A DNA stretch of 64,000 nucleotides from NCBI GenBank assembly GCA_945910005.1, contig OX246742.1, positions 47,531,902 through 47,595,901 on the forward strand, read 5' to 3'. Position 1 is the stretch's first letter. Every line of letters starts with the position of its first letter. Source of the stretch: Isoperla grammatica (Eukaryota > Arthropoda > Insecta > Plecoptera > Perlodidae). Under the pieces are notes generated by a model. The model saw nothing but the letters and a program-made list of their open reading frames with translations, did not search any database and had not been told where the DNA came from. Below, in pieces: positions 40,301-50,969 of the stretch. Made by a program: the position numbers and the translations under genes.

Positions 40301-43300
40301 GGGCTCGCAGGTCAGGCGACGCTACACGGACTTTGTGTCGCTGAGGGACGCCCTGCTCGCAAGGTTCCCCTACAGGCTGGTGCCAAGGCTCCCTCCCAAG
40401 AAGATCGCCATAGGTGAGTCATGTAACACGTTGAGTACCGCGTGTCTAGCGTGCGCCTGGGCTCGCAGGTCAGGCGACGCTACACGGACTTTGTGTCGCT
40501 GAGGGACGCCCTGCTCGCAAGGTTCCCCTACAGGCTGGTGCCAAGGCTGCCTCCCAAGAAGATCGCCATAGGTGAGTCATGTAACACGTTGAGTACCGCG
40601 TGTCTAGCGTGCGCCTGGGCTCGCAGGTCAGGCGACGCTACACGGACTTTGTGTCGCTGAGGGACGCCCTGCTCGCAAGGTTCCCCTACAGGCTGGTGCC
40701 AAGGCTGCCTCCCAAGAAGATCGCCATAGGTGAGTCATGTAACACGTTGAGTACCGCGTGTCTAGCGTGCGCCTGGGCTCGCAGGTCAGGCGACGCTACA
40801 CGGACTTTGTGTCGCTGAGGGACGCCCTGCTCGCAAGGTTCCCCTACAGGCTGGTGCCAAGGCTGCCTCCCAAGAAGATCGCCATAGGTGAGTCATGTAA
40901 CACGTTGAGTACCGCGTGTCTAGCGTGCGCCTGGGCTCGCAGGTCAGGCGACGCTACACGGACTTTGTGTCGCTGAGGGACGCCCTGCTCGCAAGGTTCC
41001 CCTACAGGCTGGTGCCAAGGCTGCCACCCAAGAAGATCGCCATAGGTGAGTCATGTAACACGTTGAGTACCGCGTGTCTAGCGTGCGCCTGGGCTCGCAG
41101 GTCAGGCGACGCTACACGGACTTTGTGTCGCTGAGGGACGCCCTGCTCGCAAGGTTCCCCTACAGGCTGGTGCCAAGGCTGCCACCCAAGAAGATCGCCA
41201 TAGGTGAGTCATGTAACACGTTGAGTACCGCGTGTCTAGCGTGCGCCTGGGCTCGCAGGTCAGGCGACGCTACACGGACTTTGTGTCGCTGAGGGACGCC
41301 CTGCTCGCAAGGTTCCCCTACAGGCTGGTGCCAAGGCTGCCTCCCAAGAAGATCGCCATAGGTGAGTCATGTAACACGTTGAGTACCGCGTGTCTAGCGT
41401 GCGCCTGGGCTCGCAGGTCAGGCGACGCTACACGGACTTTGTGTCGCTGAGGGACGCCCTGCTCGCAAGGTTCCCCTACAGGCTGGTGCCAAGGCTGCCT
41501 CCCAAGAAGATCGCCATAGGTGAGTCATGTAACACGTTGAGTACCGCGTGTCTAGCGTGCGCCTGGGCTCGCAGGTCAGGCGACGCTACACGGACTTTGT
41601 GTCGCTGAGGGACGCCCTGCTCGCAAGGTTCCCCTACAGGCTGGTGCCAAGGCTGCCTCCCAAGAAGATCGCCATAGGTGAGTCATGTAACACGTTGAGT
41701 ACCGCGTGTCTAGCGTGCGCCTGGGCTCGCAGGTCAGGCGACGCTACACGGACTTTGTGTCGCTGAGGGACGCCCTGCTCGCAAGGTTCCCCTACAGGCT
41801 GGTGCCAAGGCTGCCTCCCAAGAAGATCGCCATAGGTGAGTCATGTAACACGTTGAGTACCGCGTGTCTAGCGTGCGCCTGGGCTCGCAGGTCAGGCGAC
41901 GCTACACGGACTTTGTGTCGCTGAGGGACGCCCTGCTCGCAAGGTTCCCCTACAGGCTGGTGCCAAGGCTGCCTCCCAAGAAGATCGCCATAGGTGAGTC
42001 ATGTAACACGTTGAGTACCGCGTGTCTAGCGTGCGCCTGGGCTCGCAGGTCAGGCGACGCTACACGGACTTTGTGTCGCTGAGGGACGCCCTGCTCGCAA
42101 GGTTCCCCTACAGGCTGGTGCCAAGGCTCCCTCCCAAGAAGATCGCCATAGGTGAGTCATGTAACACGTTGAGTACCGCGTGTCTAGCGTGCGCCTGGGC
42201 TCGCAGGTCAGGCGACGCTACACGGACTTTGTGTCGCTGAGGGACGCCCTGCTCGCAAGGTTCCCCTACAGGCTGGTGCCAAGGCTGCCACCCAAGAAGA
42301 TCGCCATAGGTGAGTCATGTAACACGTTGAGTACCGCGTGTCTAGCGTGCGCCTGGGCTCGCAGGTCAGGCGACGCTACACGGACTTTGTGTCGCTGAGG
42401 GACGCCCTGCTTGCGAGGTTCCCCTACAGGCTGGTGCCAAGGCTGCCACCCAAGAAGATCGCCATAGGTGAGTCATGTAACACGTTGAGTACCGCGTGTC
42501 TAGCGTGCGCCTGGGCTCGCAGGTCAGGCGACGCTACACGGACTTTGTGTCGCTGAGGGACGCTCTGCTCGCGAGGTTCCCCTACAGGCTGGTGCCAAGG
42601 CTCCCACCCAAGAAGATCGCCATAGGTGAGACACGCAACACTGCAAGAGATGGGGCTGATAAGCTGCACCATCTTGGGTGCAACAAAGGTCATTCAAATA
42701 TTCAACAATTTACAGCTCAACGTCATCTGTGCATGAGTTCAGCTTGTTGCCACCAGAATATTTACAGTCTATAGTGTTAGGGTTTTGTAGTTGTGTGTCC
42801 AACAGCTTACCGTCTGAAGTGGAACCCGCCGAAATGACAGTAACATTCTTAGTGATGACAAGTAAAAAAAATGCACAGGACATTTCAACTCAAGTTCCCA
42901 CAAAAACAATAATTTAATAAAATAGTAATATAATAGATAGAGATTATTAATTGTCAGTCATCTTTGTCCATGCCCTATTGTTTTCACCTGATATATTCAG
43001 ACTTGGCTTCCACGCGTGTACAATAACCACTTGTCGTCGTTTCAACAGGTGATTCCCACTTCTTGGAGGAGCGACGGCGCGGCCTCGTTCGCTGGCTCAC
43101 TCTGGTGGGTCGACACCCAACCATGCACAAGGTACGTAGCCAGTCATGTTGGATACAGTGTCACACTAACCTGAACAGGTGTTGATATAGAGGATGTCTG
43201 TACTACCCTCAATCACATGCCGGCAAGTGTTCAATGGTTTATTTAAACTGAGGGAAATATAACCACTAGGCACTAAAGAAACTAACCCATGTAGAGATTG

Positions 43301-46300
43301 TGGGGGTTGGTCCGACAGTGTTATCGACACCACTTGTTGCTCAGGACCCACTGGTGGAGATGTTCCTGCGATACGCCGGGGCAGACTTCCAGCAACGCAT
43401 GCGTGACCTGTTGAGACGTGTCCCCGACGAGTTCACAACGTCCGAGCTTGCGGCGCGGGCCAAGGAGTTGGCGCCACTGTACAACCAGCACGAGTTTGTC
43501 CGGCAGAGAGACGAGATCAAAAGCTGCCACGTGGCGGTGTTGCAGCTGAGGCAGGTCGCAGAGAACCTGGGTGAGTGCGTTTTAGAGAACCTCTAACTGG
43601 CTGCTGAAAGTTCAATAGTCATCAGCGCTTAGTTCCTTACCTCAACTCCCTATTGTACGATCTCGGTGTAACTGTTGGGCTAACTTGTTTTCATCATGGC
43701 AACCACCAATCACAAGCTTTGAAATGTTGTTTATCCCGAGGATACGTTGATCTAGAATCCTATCCCAATACCGGACCTGAAGGCGGTTTAAAGAATGAGA
43801 GATATGGAATCACATTTTAGCCCATCGCTGCCATTTGCAGTACAAATGAAGCACTGACATTCTAACTTATTGCTTGTAATTAGTAGGTTTACTCTCTCAC
43901 CCTTTGTAGGTCAGTTATAACTGAATGTGATGCTGTAGATATTGAATGAATATTCTGCCTGGTACTCAATGTAATACATATTGTGTTTGTGGCCCCCGCA
44001 GCCTCCCGGTCTCAGAAGTACGCCGTAGACATGCTGGAGCTGGGAACGCAACTAGACACGTTTGGCAGCGCACAACGCACAAACACTCAGTCGGCCGGGC
44101 CGAGCTCGTGGGGAAACATCAAGCAGTCATTCCACGGCATAGCCAGGTGAGTGATCAATACAGTACCTACACTCCTTTCCACGTCTTGGGCTTATATACA
44201 GAACAGTGTGAACGATACAACCTAAACAAGCTCAGTGATTATTCAAACTCTGTTGATTAGTGCCATGAAAACATATACTGAAGTTAGTGATTGAGAATGG
44301 GAGGGAAAAATCCTGCCAAGCTTAGCACAGCATGTTACAGATGTTCCCTTCACTCTCATGTCTCCCAACCCGCTCCAACTTGACCACGTTATGTCTCCAC
44401 GTTCTGTTTTATGAGATCACGCCATCGTTCACCTGGTCTTCCTACTCTGCTCTGCTTACATGTGTCTTCGTATCCCTCTCACATTGATGCTGTTATTGTT
44501 AAATTATACAAATTCTTAAGTTCACAAATTGTCGGACTGGAGAAATGCTATTATCATTTAAAAACATTGCTCTTTTCAATTTAACAATTTGAATGTTTTT
44601 GATTTTGAAAGTGAGTTAGCACTAAAGTGTCTTCTTCTTCTTATGCCAACAATTGACCTATTTGGTCATCATGCGTTTTGGCGTTTCCCAGTTGAGATAG
44701 GATTCTTTTTCTGCCTCCGCCATATCTTTTGGCATTGCATCTCTTATATCTTGGAGTGAGTGTAATTGTATACCCGGGTCACAGCGAGCTTGGCGTACTG
44801 TCTAAGCGCGCGGGCAGACAAGGGGAGCGCCAGGAGGCGGAGCTTGCTGACCGGATCCAGTTGCTGCTCGAGATATTGCAGGCGCACACCGACCTGTGGG
44901 AGAGACACGAGAAGGGCGTCACCCAGGATCACGCCCGCGCCCTCTCGACGCTGCTTGCGCTCAAGAAGAGGCAGATACACGGGGTCACGAGGGGCACGGA
45001 GGTCAGTCAGATTTCAGTGGAAACAATTAAATAGGATCTGTACAGACCATACTAGAACTGATTGATTCCATTTTTTAATAAACACTAAACATATACTTTT
45101 TCCACAAATTAAGTTCTTACACAATGGTGGGAGTAGTGATAACATTGATTAACCGAAAACCGGTTTTGAACCGGTTTTGATAATAACCGGTTTCGATTTT
45201 TAGATTCGGTTCTACTTTTTTGCTCGGCGTGTGCTTCACCCTTGCTTAGAGCCACGCCTCTGACGGGCGGTCGGGTGGGCAACAAGGAACACTACTCAGA
45301 TTTCGTCTTCTTTTCCGGCCAGCCAGTGAACCGAATTCCAAGTTGTTATTGTTCAAGTGTGACCACGTTAGTCATTCATCCCAGTTCTGCGAAGCGCCCC
45401 CCACCCCCTTCCCTCGATCAACACAATGCAACCCAGCCACCAGTGAGTGACTTGACCTTGACCAGCTGCATCTCGTTCCGCGTGGGAGGGGGGTGGGGGT
45501 TCTTTACCTGATTACCATAAATAACAAACCCTCCTCCAGTGGTCTTATTTACAAAAGCCTTTCGTCAAACTACAGAGTTTTAATTACACATTGCCATCGC
45601 ACTTCAGCTACTCTTACGTATTTTCTTAAGTATAGAAAGGAAAGCAATATTTTTAACCCACTAGCGTTTTTATATAACCCACCTCGAAAAAATGTTGGGT
45701 TACGTCATCATCATCTGCCAAGATCATCACAGCCTAGCCTAGCTGCGTGACCTTGGTCGCCGGCCTCGCTTACGACCCTTCTCAGATAAGCATGGTGTTG
45801 GGGGGGGGGGGGGGGGGGTTGTTATGTCAACAAGAGCGCGTTTTTCCCGTAACCACTTCCCTTTACAATATTACCCGAGTTGGCAGACAGGCAAAGTCGT
45901 AAGGTCGTCCCCTTTCACCCTCATATGCTGACAAAGCAGGCAGAACGGACTGGCTTTTTGCTCATTCCCCCTCGCTGATACAACCTTATGTATATCTGTT
46001 TATTTTTGGAGAATTTTTTTTTTTTTTGAAAACCGGTTTTAAACCGGTTTTGAATTCGGTTAACCGGTTAGTAATTTTACTAACCGATGTCATCACTAGG
46101 TGGGAGCACTAATTCCTTGGCTGTCCACTAATTATGATGGAACAATGATGATTGTGCTTATGTATAGTATGAGAAATAAGTAAATCAAGGGTAGGTGGGT
46201 GAGAACATGTGTTGACTTGAACGTCTCTTCTGCACTCGTGTTTTATCCGATATGGTTAGCGATTGTTATTTCTCAGCAATGTATACGTTTCCTATTGATT

Positions 46301-47447
46301 CGTTAAGCTAAACAATAATTTAGGGTGAATGCAGTTTAAGAGTTGTTGACTCTTGATTTATCTGTTTCGGCGAGTGACCTATTGGTAGGATATTTCTACC
46401 GATGTATGTTTTGCCCGTTGTCAGGCCGAGTCTGTGAGTGAGTTAGAGGCGTGCATGATGCGACAGGAGGGCGTCATGGCCAGCGTTGAGCTACGTGACG
46501 CCTTCTCTCTTCACTGTCTTCACATGGAGACGCAGCTGGTCCACGCTAACCTCGAGCTCCTGGCCTCGATACTCGCTGTGCTCGTGAGAGGGGAAGCCAC
46601 ATCACACTCGGAGGTAAGACACTACTTGGCCGTACCATCGCCTCCCTGCGAGGTTAGTGCTTGCCAGGGTTTTATGACCAAGAGTAGACATGGGGACTAG
46701 GCTGTTAGTTAAGTGGGGTATTGTAACTATATTGGGACTAATGCAAGTATTTGGTCCTACACCTAGACTACACTGTTGATGTAGGTACACATGTTTATCA
46801 AATACTAACTGTATAACATAAATACTGATGAAACCTTGTTTAACTTGTAAGGTGTATTAACTGTAATTCTTATTAATATTTGTTCCTTGTTTTATTATGC
46901 TGCTCTTAGGCTCCAAGATGGTTTGTATGCTTGGCACGTTCCCATTATCACTTGTCTGTAGAGTACAAGGTCAAGAATAGAATACTTGCGACTGCAACAC
47001 AAAATGAAGTATGTGCATATGGAATGGATATGTAGAATTGAAAATATTGGCAGGAAATGGGAAAGAAGTGTCGTGTCAATCCAATCAATGGATTGGTGTA
47101 GGCCTACTGGTAATTTGAAAATAAATAGTCGAGGCCACTTGTAACAAAACAAACTGATTTTGATTTCGTTAAACAGGAATCCAAATTACTTTGAATTTGT
47201 GAAAAGAGTTCAAAACCTTTAGAAGTTGGCTAGGTTGGGATGCACTTACTAATTTCTTAGGTAGGCCCTTTTAATATATTATTCCCTATTTATGTAAATT
47301 ATTAAGTGTTGCTCCTAGCAATGTTATTGACATGAATTTATTGAATCTCATCACTCATTGTTTGTTTTTTTACAGTTGGCGGAAGTTTGGAGGAATATTG
47401 AAACGAAATATCTGCCAGACATCGGCATGAAGTCAAACGGAAGTTAA
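10358..47447 (+). CDS. SNX8: Sorting nexin 8 (EH-like, PX and BAR domains)
   Basis: Ten exons: 10358-10379, 10625-10749, 11250-11382, 11836-12132, 43049-43131, 43345-43570, 44002-44146, 44785-45001, 46425-46613 and 47376-47447. All phases agree, giving 1,509 nt and 502 residues (human 465). SNX8 and yeast Mvp1 bind phosphoinositides on endosomes and form membrane tubules for retrograde sorting. Residues about 8-85 form an EH-like domain (GVIPPYYREVFDLC, ALIAFAQQGK). Residues 128-230 form the PX domain, with DLVPEKKGLFLKHVEY, the RRRYTDF lipid-binding motif near 161-166 and the PPKK loop at 186-189. The rest is the BAR domain, with WGNIKQSFHGIA and ERHEKGV matching the family closely. The start context AAAGATGG is strong. 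Intron 4 (12133-43048) contains nearly the whole 158-bp array derived from exon 4, so this exon carries every PX core codon that can be read in frame. Confidence 0.9.
11663..11936 (+). repeat. Tandem duplication of the 5' part of SNX8 exon 4
   Basis: Two 135-bp copies (11663-11797 and 11802-11936) are separated by 4 bp. Each has the acceptor tgatgtttccag followed by the ELPVPKLGDVATL codons through TYSDLCRI. Copy A ends at a possible 5' splice site (GTATGT at 11798). Three mismatches were counted: one intronic, and two synonymous (Leu CTC/CTG and Ser TCC/TCT). The acceptor of copy B (exon from 11836) gives the continuous PX frame. Adding copy A as an exon (11697-11797, 101 nt) would break the frame, because it ends in phase 0 and copy B opens in phase 1. 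Confidence 0.92.
22243..22265 (+). other. Relic junction inside the array
   Basis: Here a unit joins the next through gtgagacacacAACACGTCGAG instead of the usual gtgagtcatgtAACACGTTGAG. It nearly equals a fusion of the intron start found after the array (gtgagacacgcAACAC) with exon sequence AACACGTCGAG. It therefore looks closer to the founding duplication junction than the consensus units do. Confidence 0.7.
32934..32998 (+). other. Single unit with a frame-breaking deletion
   Basis: The usual AGGCTGGTGCCAAGG reads AGGTTGGGCCAAGG, one substitution and one deleted base, shifting the PX frame in this unit only. All unit starts downstream are offset by one base, which explains the array length. 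Confidence 0.9.
44330..44470 (-). mobile_element. Remnant of a non-LTR retrotransposon C-terminus
   Basis: The minus strand reads about KQSRVGRPGERWRDLIKQNV, the VGRPxxRWxDxI motif typical of the end of many non-LTR retrotransposon polyproteins. It is short and degenerate and lies in SNX8 intron 7. A related-looking segment (cttcttctt...catcatgc) occurs at 44630-44690 and again near 59148-59215, so the element may extend to about 44760. Confidence 0.4.
45134..46098. mobile_element. Non-autonomous hAT-like transposon with 8-bp target duplication
   Basis: The left end TAGTGATAACATTG and right end GATGTCATCACTA are imperfect inverted repeats. Both are flanked by the identical octamer GGTGGGAG (45126-45133 and 46099-46106). 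Subterminal AACCGGTTTT motifs are repeated at both ends. The 965-bp interior has a 19-base G run and no transposase. An 8-bp duplication and TAGTG ends fit the hAT superfamily. It lies in SNX8 intron 8. Confidence 0.85.
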
Positions 47448-50400
47448 AGGTAGATAAAGTTAGTTAGTTATTAGTGTCTGTAAGGTTGTAGGAGGTGATT
47501 GAGACATTCCCCTGGGTTCAGTGCGCCGTGTGAAGTCCAAAAATGTAAAGTCGGCCTCTAGGATAATTGTGTTTTTGATTTATATACACTGCTTTTGGAT
47601 TCCTCAATGTGGGAATGTCAGCAAGACATTTCCTCCCAATCTGTTGGTATTGCAGTTATCGTTACACGCGGCAAGTCGTGTTGCCATCGGACCTATTCAC
47701 AACTGAAGGGCCCTGCCAGAAAGATAATCTGGTCATCATGTCCTTGATAATAATCTCGACTAGTGTAGGCATCTGGAACTAAACTTAAAGCCATTAGAAT
47801 TCAAAGTATACAGTTCACGCCATCTTCTAGCATTATTGGTACAATGGTGGATTTAGAAATACAATTTCCATCATCCGTGTCATGGAGGGTCAATGTATCT
47901 CAGGCAGGGTTGTCCTATCTTCCGTATTGCTAATGAGTTGGGTGCGTTCTCTCCGTACGCCCCCCCCCCCCCCCATTTTACATCTGTCTTTCATTGAATA
48001 CCATGTCTGTTGACAAGAGTGTGAAAGCTATTATTACCATGTCATGTCACTCGGTTCGAGAGAACCAATCGCCATACTCGAAACACATTCCTGATTATGA
48101 GTGGAAGGCTGAGACTGTTTAAACAGAATCTGAACTTTGTACTATGCTTATCTTCATCTGGTGATATTACCCTCGTTAGAAAACGTGATCAAGTGAGCCG
48201 TTGTTGGAAAGACAAACACTCGTTATGAAGCGCACAATGCCCGTCAGTGTCGTGTCCAATATAGACACAAGTGTCTCGCTCACCAGCACTGCGGGTTCCT
48301 TTCTCTTCTCTAGACAATCACGGTTCATGTCGTCTCCCAACTCTGATGTATGAGAAGTGCTTCGATGCTCTCGGTCTTCATATCATGCATGCACGACAGG
48401 AGGATATCGGATAGTCGCTGAATATGATATTACCGCCTTCTCAATCAGTGATAATAATAATCACATACTATTTTGCATAATATATATGATATTAAAATTA
48501 AGCAATACATATTGTTAATTACTAGTACAATTAAACATTCCATTTACTTTGTGTGTTGTAGTCTTATCTTATGGTATCTTTGTGTAACATTGGGCTAGAG
48601 GGCAGAATGTCCTCTTGGTCTAATTAATGGACTCTAGATGTTTAGTAACTCTACTTAGTAGTTATCTTGTCATGTACCTAACATTTAAGGAAGAGTGTAA
48701 AACTGTAAAGGAGAACCTAGAGCTAAGCTTGGTGATGTGATGAGGTCTATTTCAAACTGTTGCTGTCATGGGGCCTATAGTAGATATCACTGCTTGTACG
48801 TACCACTCTATAGAATCTCTTGCTGTGGCTCTCTAAGTTGTATCACCTGTTGCATGGGGTCACCAGCATGGTTTGCCAATATAGTCCTATTGTTCATGGA
48901 CATACCATATTACTTGTGTTAGTAATTAATTAGTTGCACTGTTATTCTCTGCTTTACTAAGTTGTATCTTGTGTAGCATGGGGTCATATATTTTCATTGG
49001 CAAGTATACAATCTCATGTTATGTACCTTCTCTAGTTATATTGTTCATGGACATTGGACTTGTTTTAGTAATTACTAATTAGTAATTACCAGTACCCATG
49101 GTTGTCAAGTTTATAGCTAACAGGTGTGTGTACGGTTGAGCTGCTATCAAGTACTCATGAAAGAAGCATATGTCTACTCAAGCCTAGCAAACTGTCTTGT
49201 GCTGTAAACGCAACTGGAAAATGGCCAATCCCGGCCATGACATAATTTACGTAGGCTCTGGAAGTGTTGGTTGCATTTGTGAATAGCAGGAGTGAATAGG
49301 AATAGGAAGGTGAGGAGGAATAGGAATAGAAATCTCCGTAATCATTAATTAATTATGTGTAGATTGGCATGAAGTTTTATTTAAATTTACGATATTTAAT
49401 TTATAAATTATTATTTATTGCATTCGATAAGAGGTGAACATGATTGATGATTACAATATAAGGTTGTGCAAACTGTTAGAGAATTTGCCAACCAGAATGA
49501 AGTGTTTGAACTATTAAACATGATGGGGACCAAATGTACTGACACTCTATAGTCAGTATTAACTATTAACTTTATATATAACATGCTTATAATGTTGTGT
49601 TAGACCAACATGTTTTATCGGTAGGCCTAATGATGGACAATGGGTTGAAATACCAATATTTGTTGATTTTTACAGCGTGCTGATGTAACTCAATATATAT
49701 TGAGTAGGGACAGACTAGTTTTAGTTTCCTTCTATCCATGCATAATTTAAAAATGTATTGAAAATAGTGATATATTTATATTTACATTGTTATAATTCAT
49801 TTACTTTTAACTTTAGACTTTGTTAGATCATATATACAAATGCAATACTATCTATAATATGATTTATGGTATATTTTCAGTAAAATATGTAAAGAAGTAC
49901 TACTGTGTTAAGTATGTTCCATCAAACTAGCAATTTTCTAGTCTTGTATTATTTCATTGTTATCATTTGGAAAGCAATATAGAATGATTATTGAAAATTG
50001 TGTCATTGATTTCTCACGTGAACTCCATGTTAATCAATCAATTAATCCATCCCAGTGTGAAGGGACGCTGTGGGTTAACTGGCCAGCAGCTGACCTTCAG
50101 TTATGCACGTTCAGCCACAGACACAGATTGATAGGAACACACACTTAAAATATGGCAATCTCACATCTCGGTATCGTTATAATATTGTATTGCATTAGCT
50201 AGGGTTTAGATTTAAATGATCTCAACAAATACACATAGTACTTGGCTAAAAAAAACAAACACTGAAAACCATATTTACACATTCGAATGGAGAGGGATTG
50301 TAAATTGAATAATTTGTTTTTGTTTACACCTAGACCTGTTGGTGAGTTCTCTGTAGTTCTTTGTATTTGAGTGGGTCTTTGGTTGTAGATAGAAGTAGAA

Positions 50401-50866
50401 CTGTAGTTAGTCTATGTATCTGTAGTCATTCTATTCTGTCATTGTTGTAGTATTGTGTTTTCAAATAAGTAAATGGAACAGTATCTTTAAAATAACGTTC
50501 ATTATCAAGATTTTGAAATGACATGGGGCTTAATTTGATCAAGATCTACAGATAGTCTTAAAAAGCGCTCAAAATGTATTACGTTATCATGAAATTTGAC
50601 AATTTGAGGTATTATTGAAGTTGTCTAATTTTATCATACACAATAAATTGTGCAACCTTTTTCTTGCTATTAGTAAATCTTGATAATATCATCAAGCCTC
50701 GCATGATTCCAAAATTGTGATATTAATATTGTAATTTAATTTGGATGGTAAGCGGTTGGATCCTATCACAAAACTCAACCAATTACAACCAAACACATAC
50801 CGGAGATTAATAATTAGTCATTGATGTGGTAGACAGAGACTACACAATTACAAAAAATAGTTGAAG
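47448..50866. other. AT-rich stretch between SNX8 and PA2G4
   Basis: This contains the SNX8 3' untranslated region and the PA2G4 downstream flank. ATTAAA at about 48492 and AATAAA at 50642-50647 are possible SNX8 poly(A) signals. A 15-base C run lies at 47960-47974. No coding sequence, RNA gene or clear transposon was recognised; open frames here are under 65 codons and lack splice context. Confidence 0.5.
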
Positions 50867-50872
50867 TTTATT
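50867..50872 (-). terminator. AATAAA poly(A) signal of PA2G4
   Basis: On the minus strand AATAAA lies 98 nt beyond the stop codon at 50972-50970. Confidence 0.7.
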
Positions 50873-50969
50873 TTTTTTAAATTAACTCAACAATGTTCAT
50901 GTAAAATATATAAATATGTTGGTGTGTGATTTCTGCCAGACTGACATCTGTGTTGAGAAGGTAACGTAG

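Larger units (their letters stand above)
11986..42636 (+). repeat. 194-copy, 158-bp tandem array derived from the SNX8 PX exon
   Basis: The unit runs from AACACGT within exon 4 through the exon end (GCCATAG) and about 16 intron bases (gtgagtcatgt). Unit starts recur every 158 bp (11986, 12144, ...) up to the AACAC at 42637. The span of 30,651 bp equals 194 x 158 minus 1. The single missing base is in the unit near 32951. Each unit encodes SNX8 residues 145-193, including RRRYTDF and PPKK, and carries a strong donor (ATAG|GTGAGT) and an acceptor (GGCTCGCAG|GTCAGG), which bound a 103-nt pseudo-exon. Units are 98-100% alike and about 60% GC against AT-rich flanks. Only a few positions vary. The first unit is the one joined to the upstream PX codons. 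Confidence 0.97.

Noticed and set aside
11986..42636. CRISPR array
   Set aside because: Regular period, but the 158-bp unit has no short repeat/unique spacer structure and is wholly derived from an exon and its intron.
12161..42774. About 190 overlapping 72-codon open frames, one per repeat unit
   Set aside because: They are the same frame read in each unit: PX codons followed by read-through of the donor into the next unit until a TGA. They start at GTG, not at a real start codon, and are not separate genes. Only the first unit joins the SNX8 reading frame.
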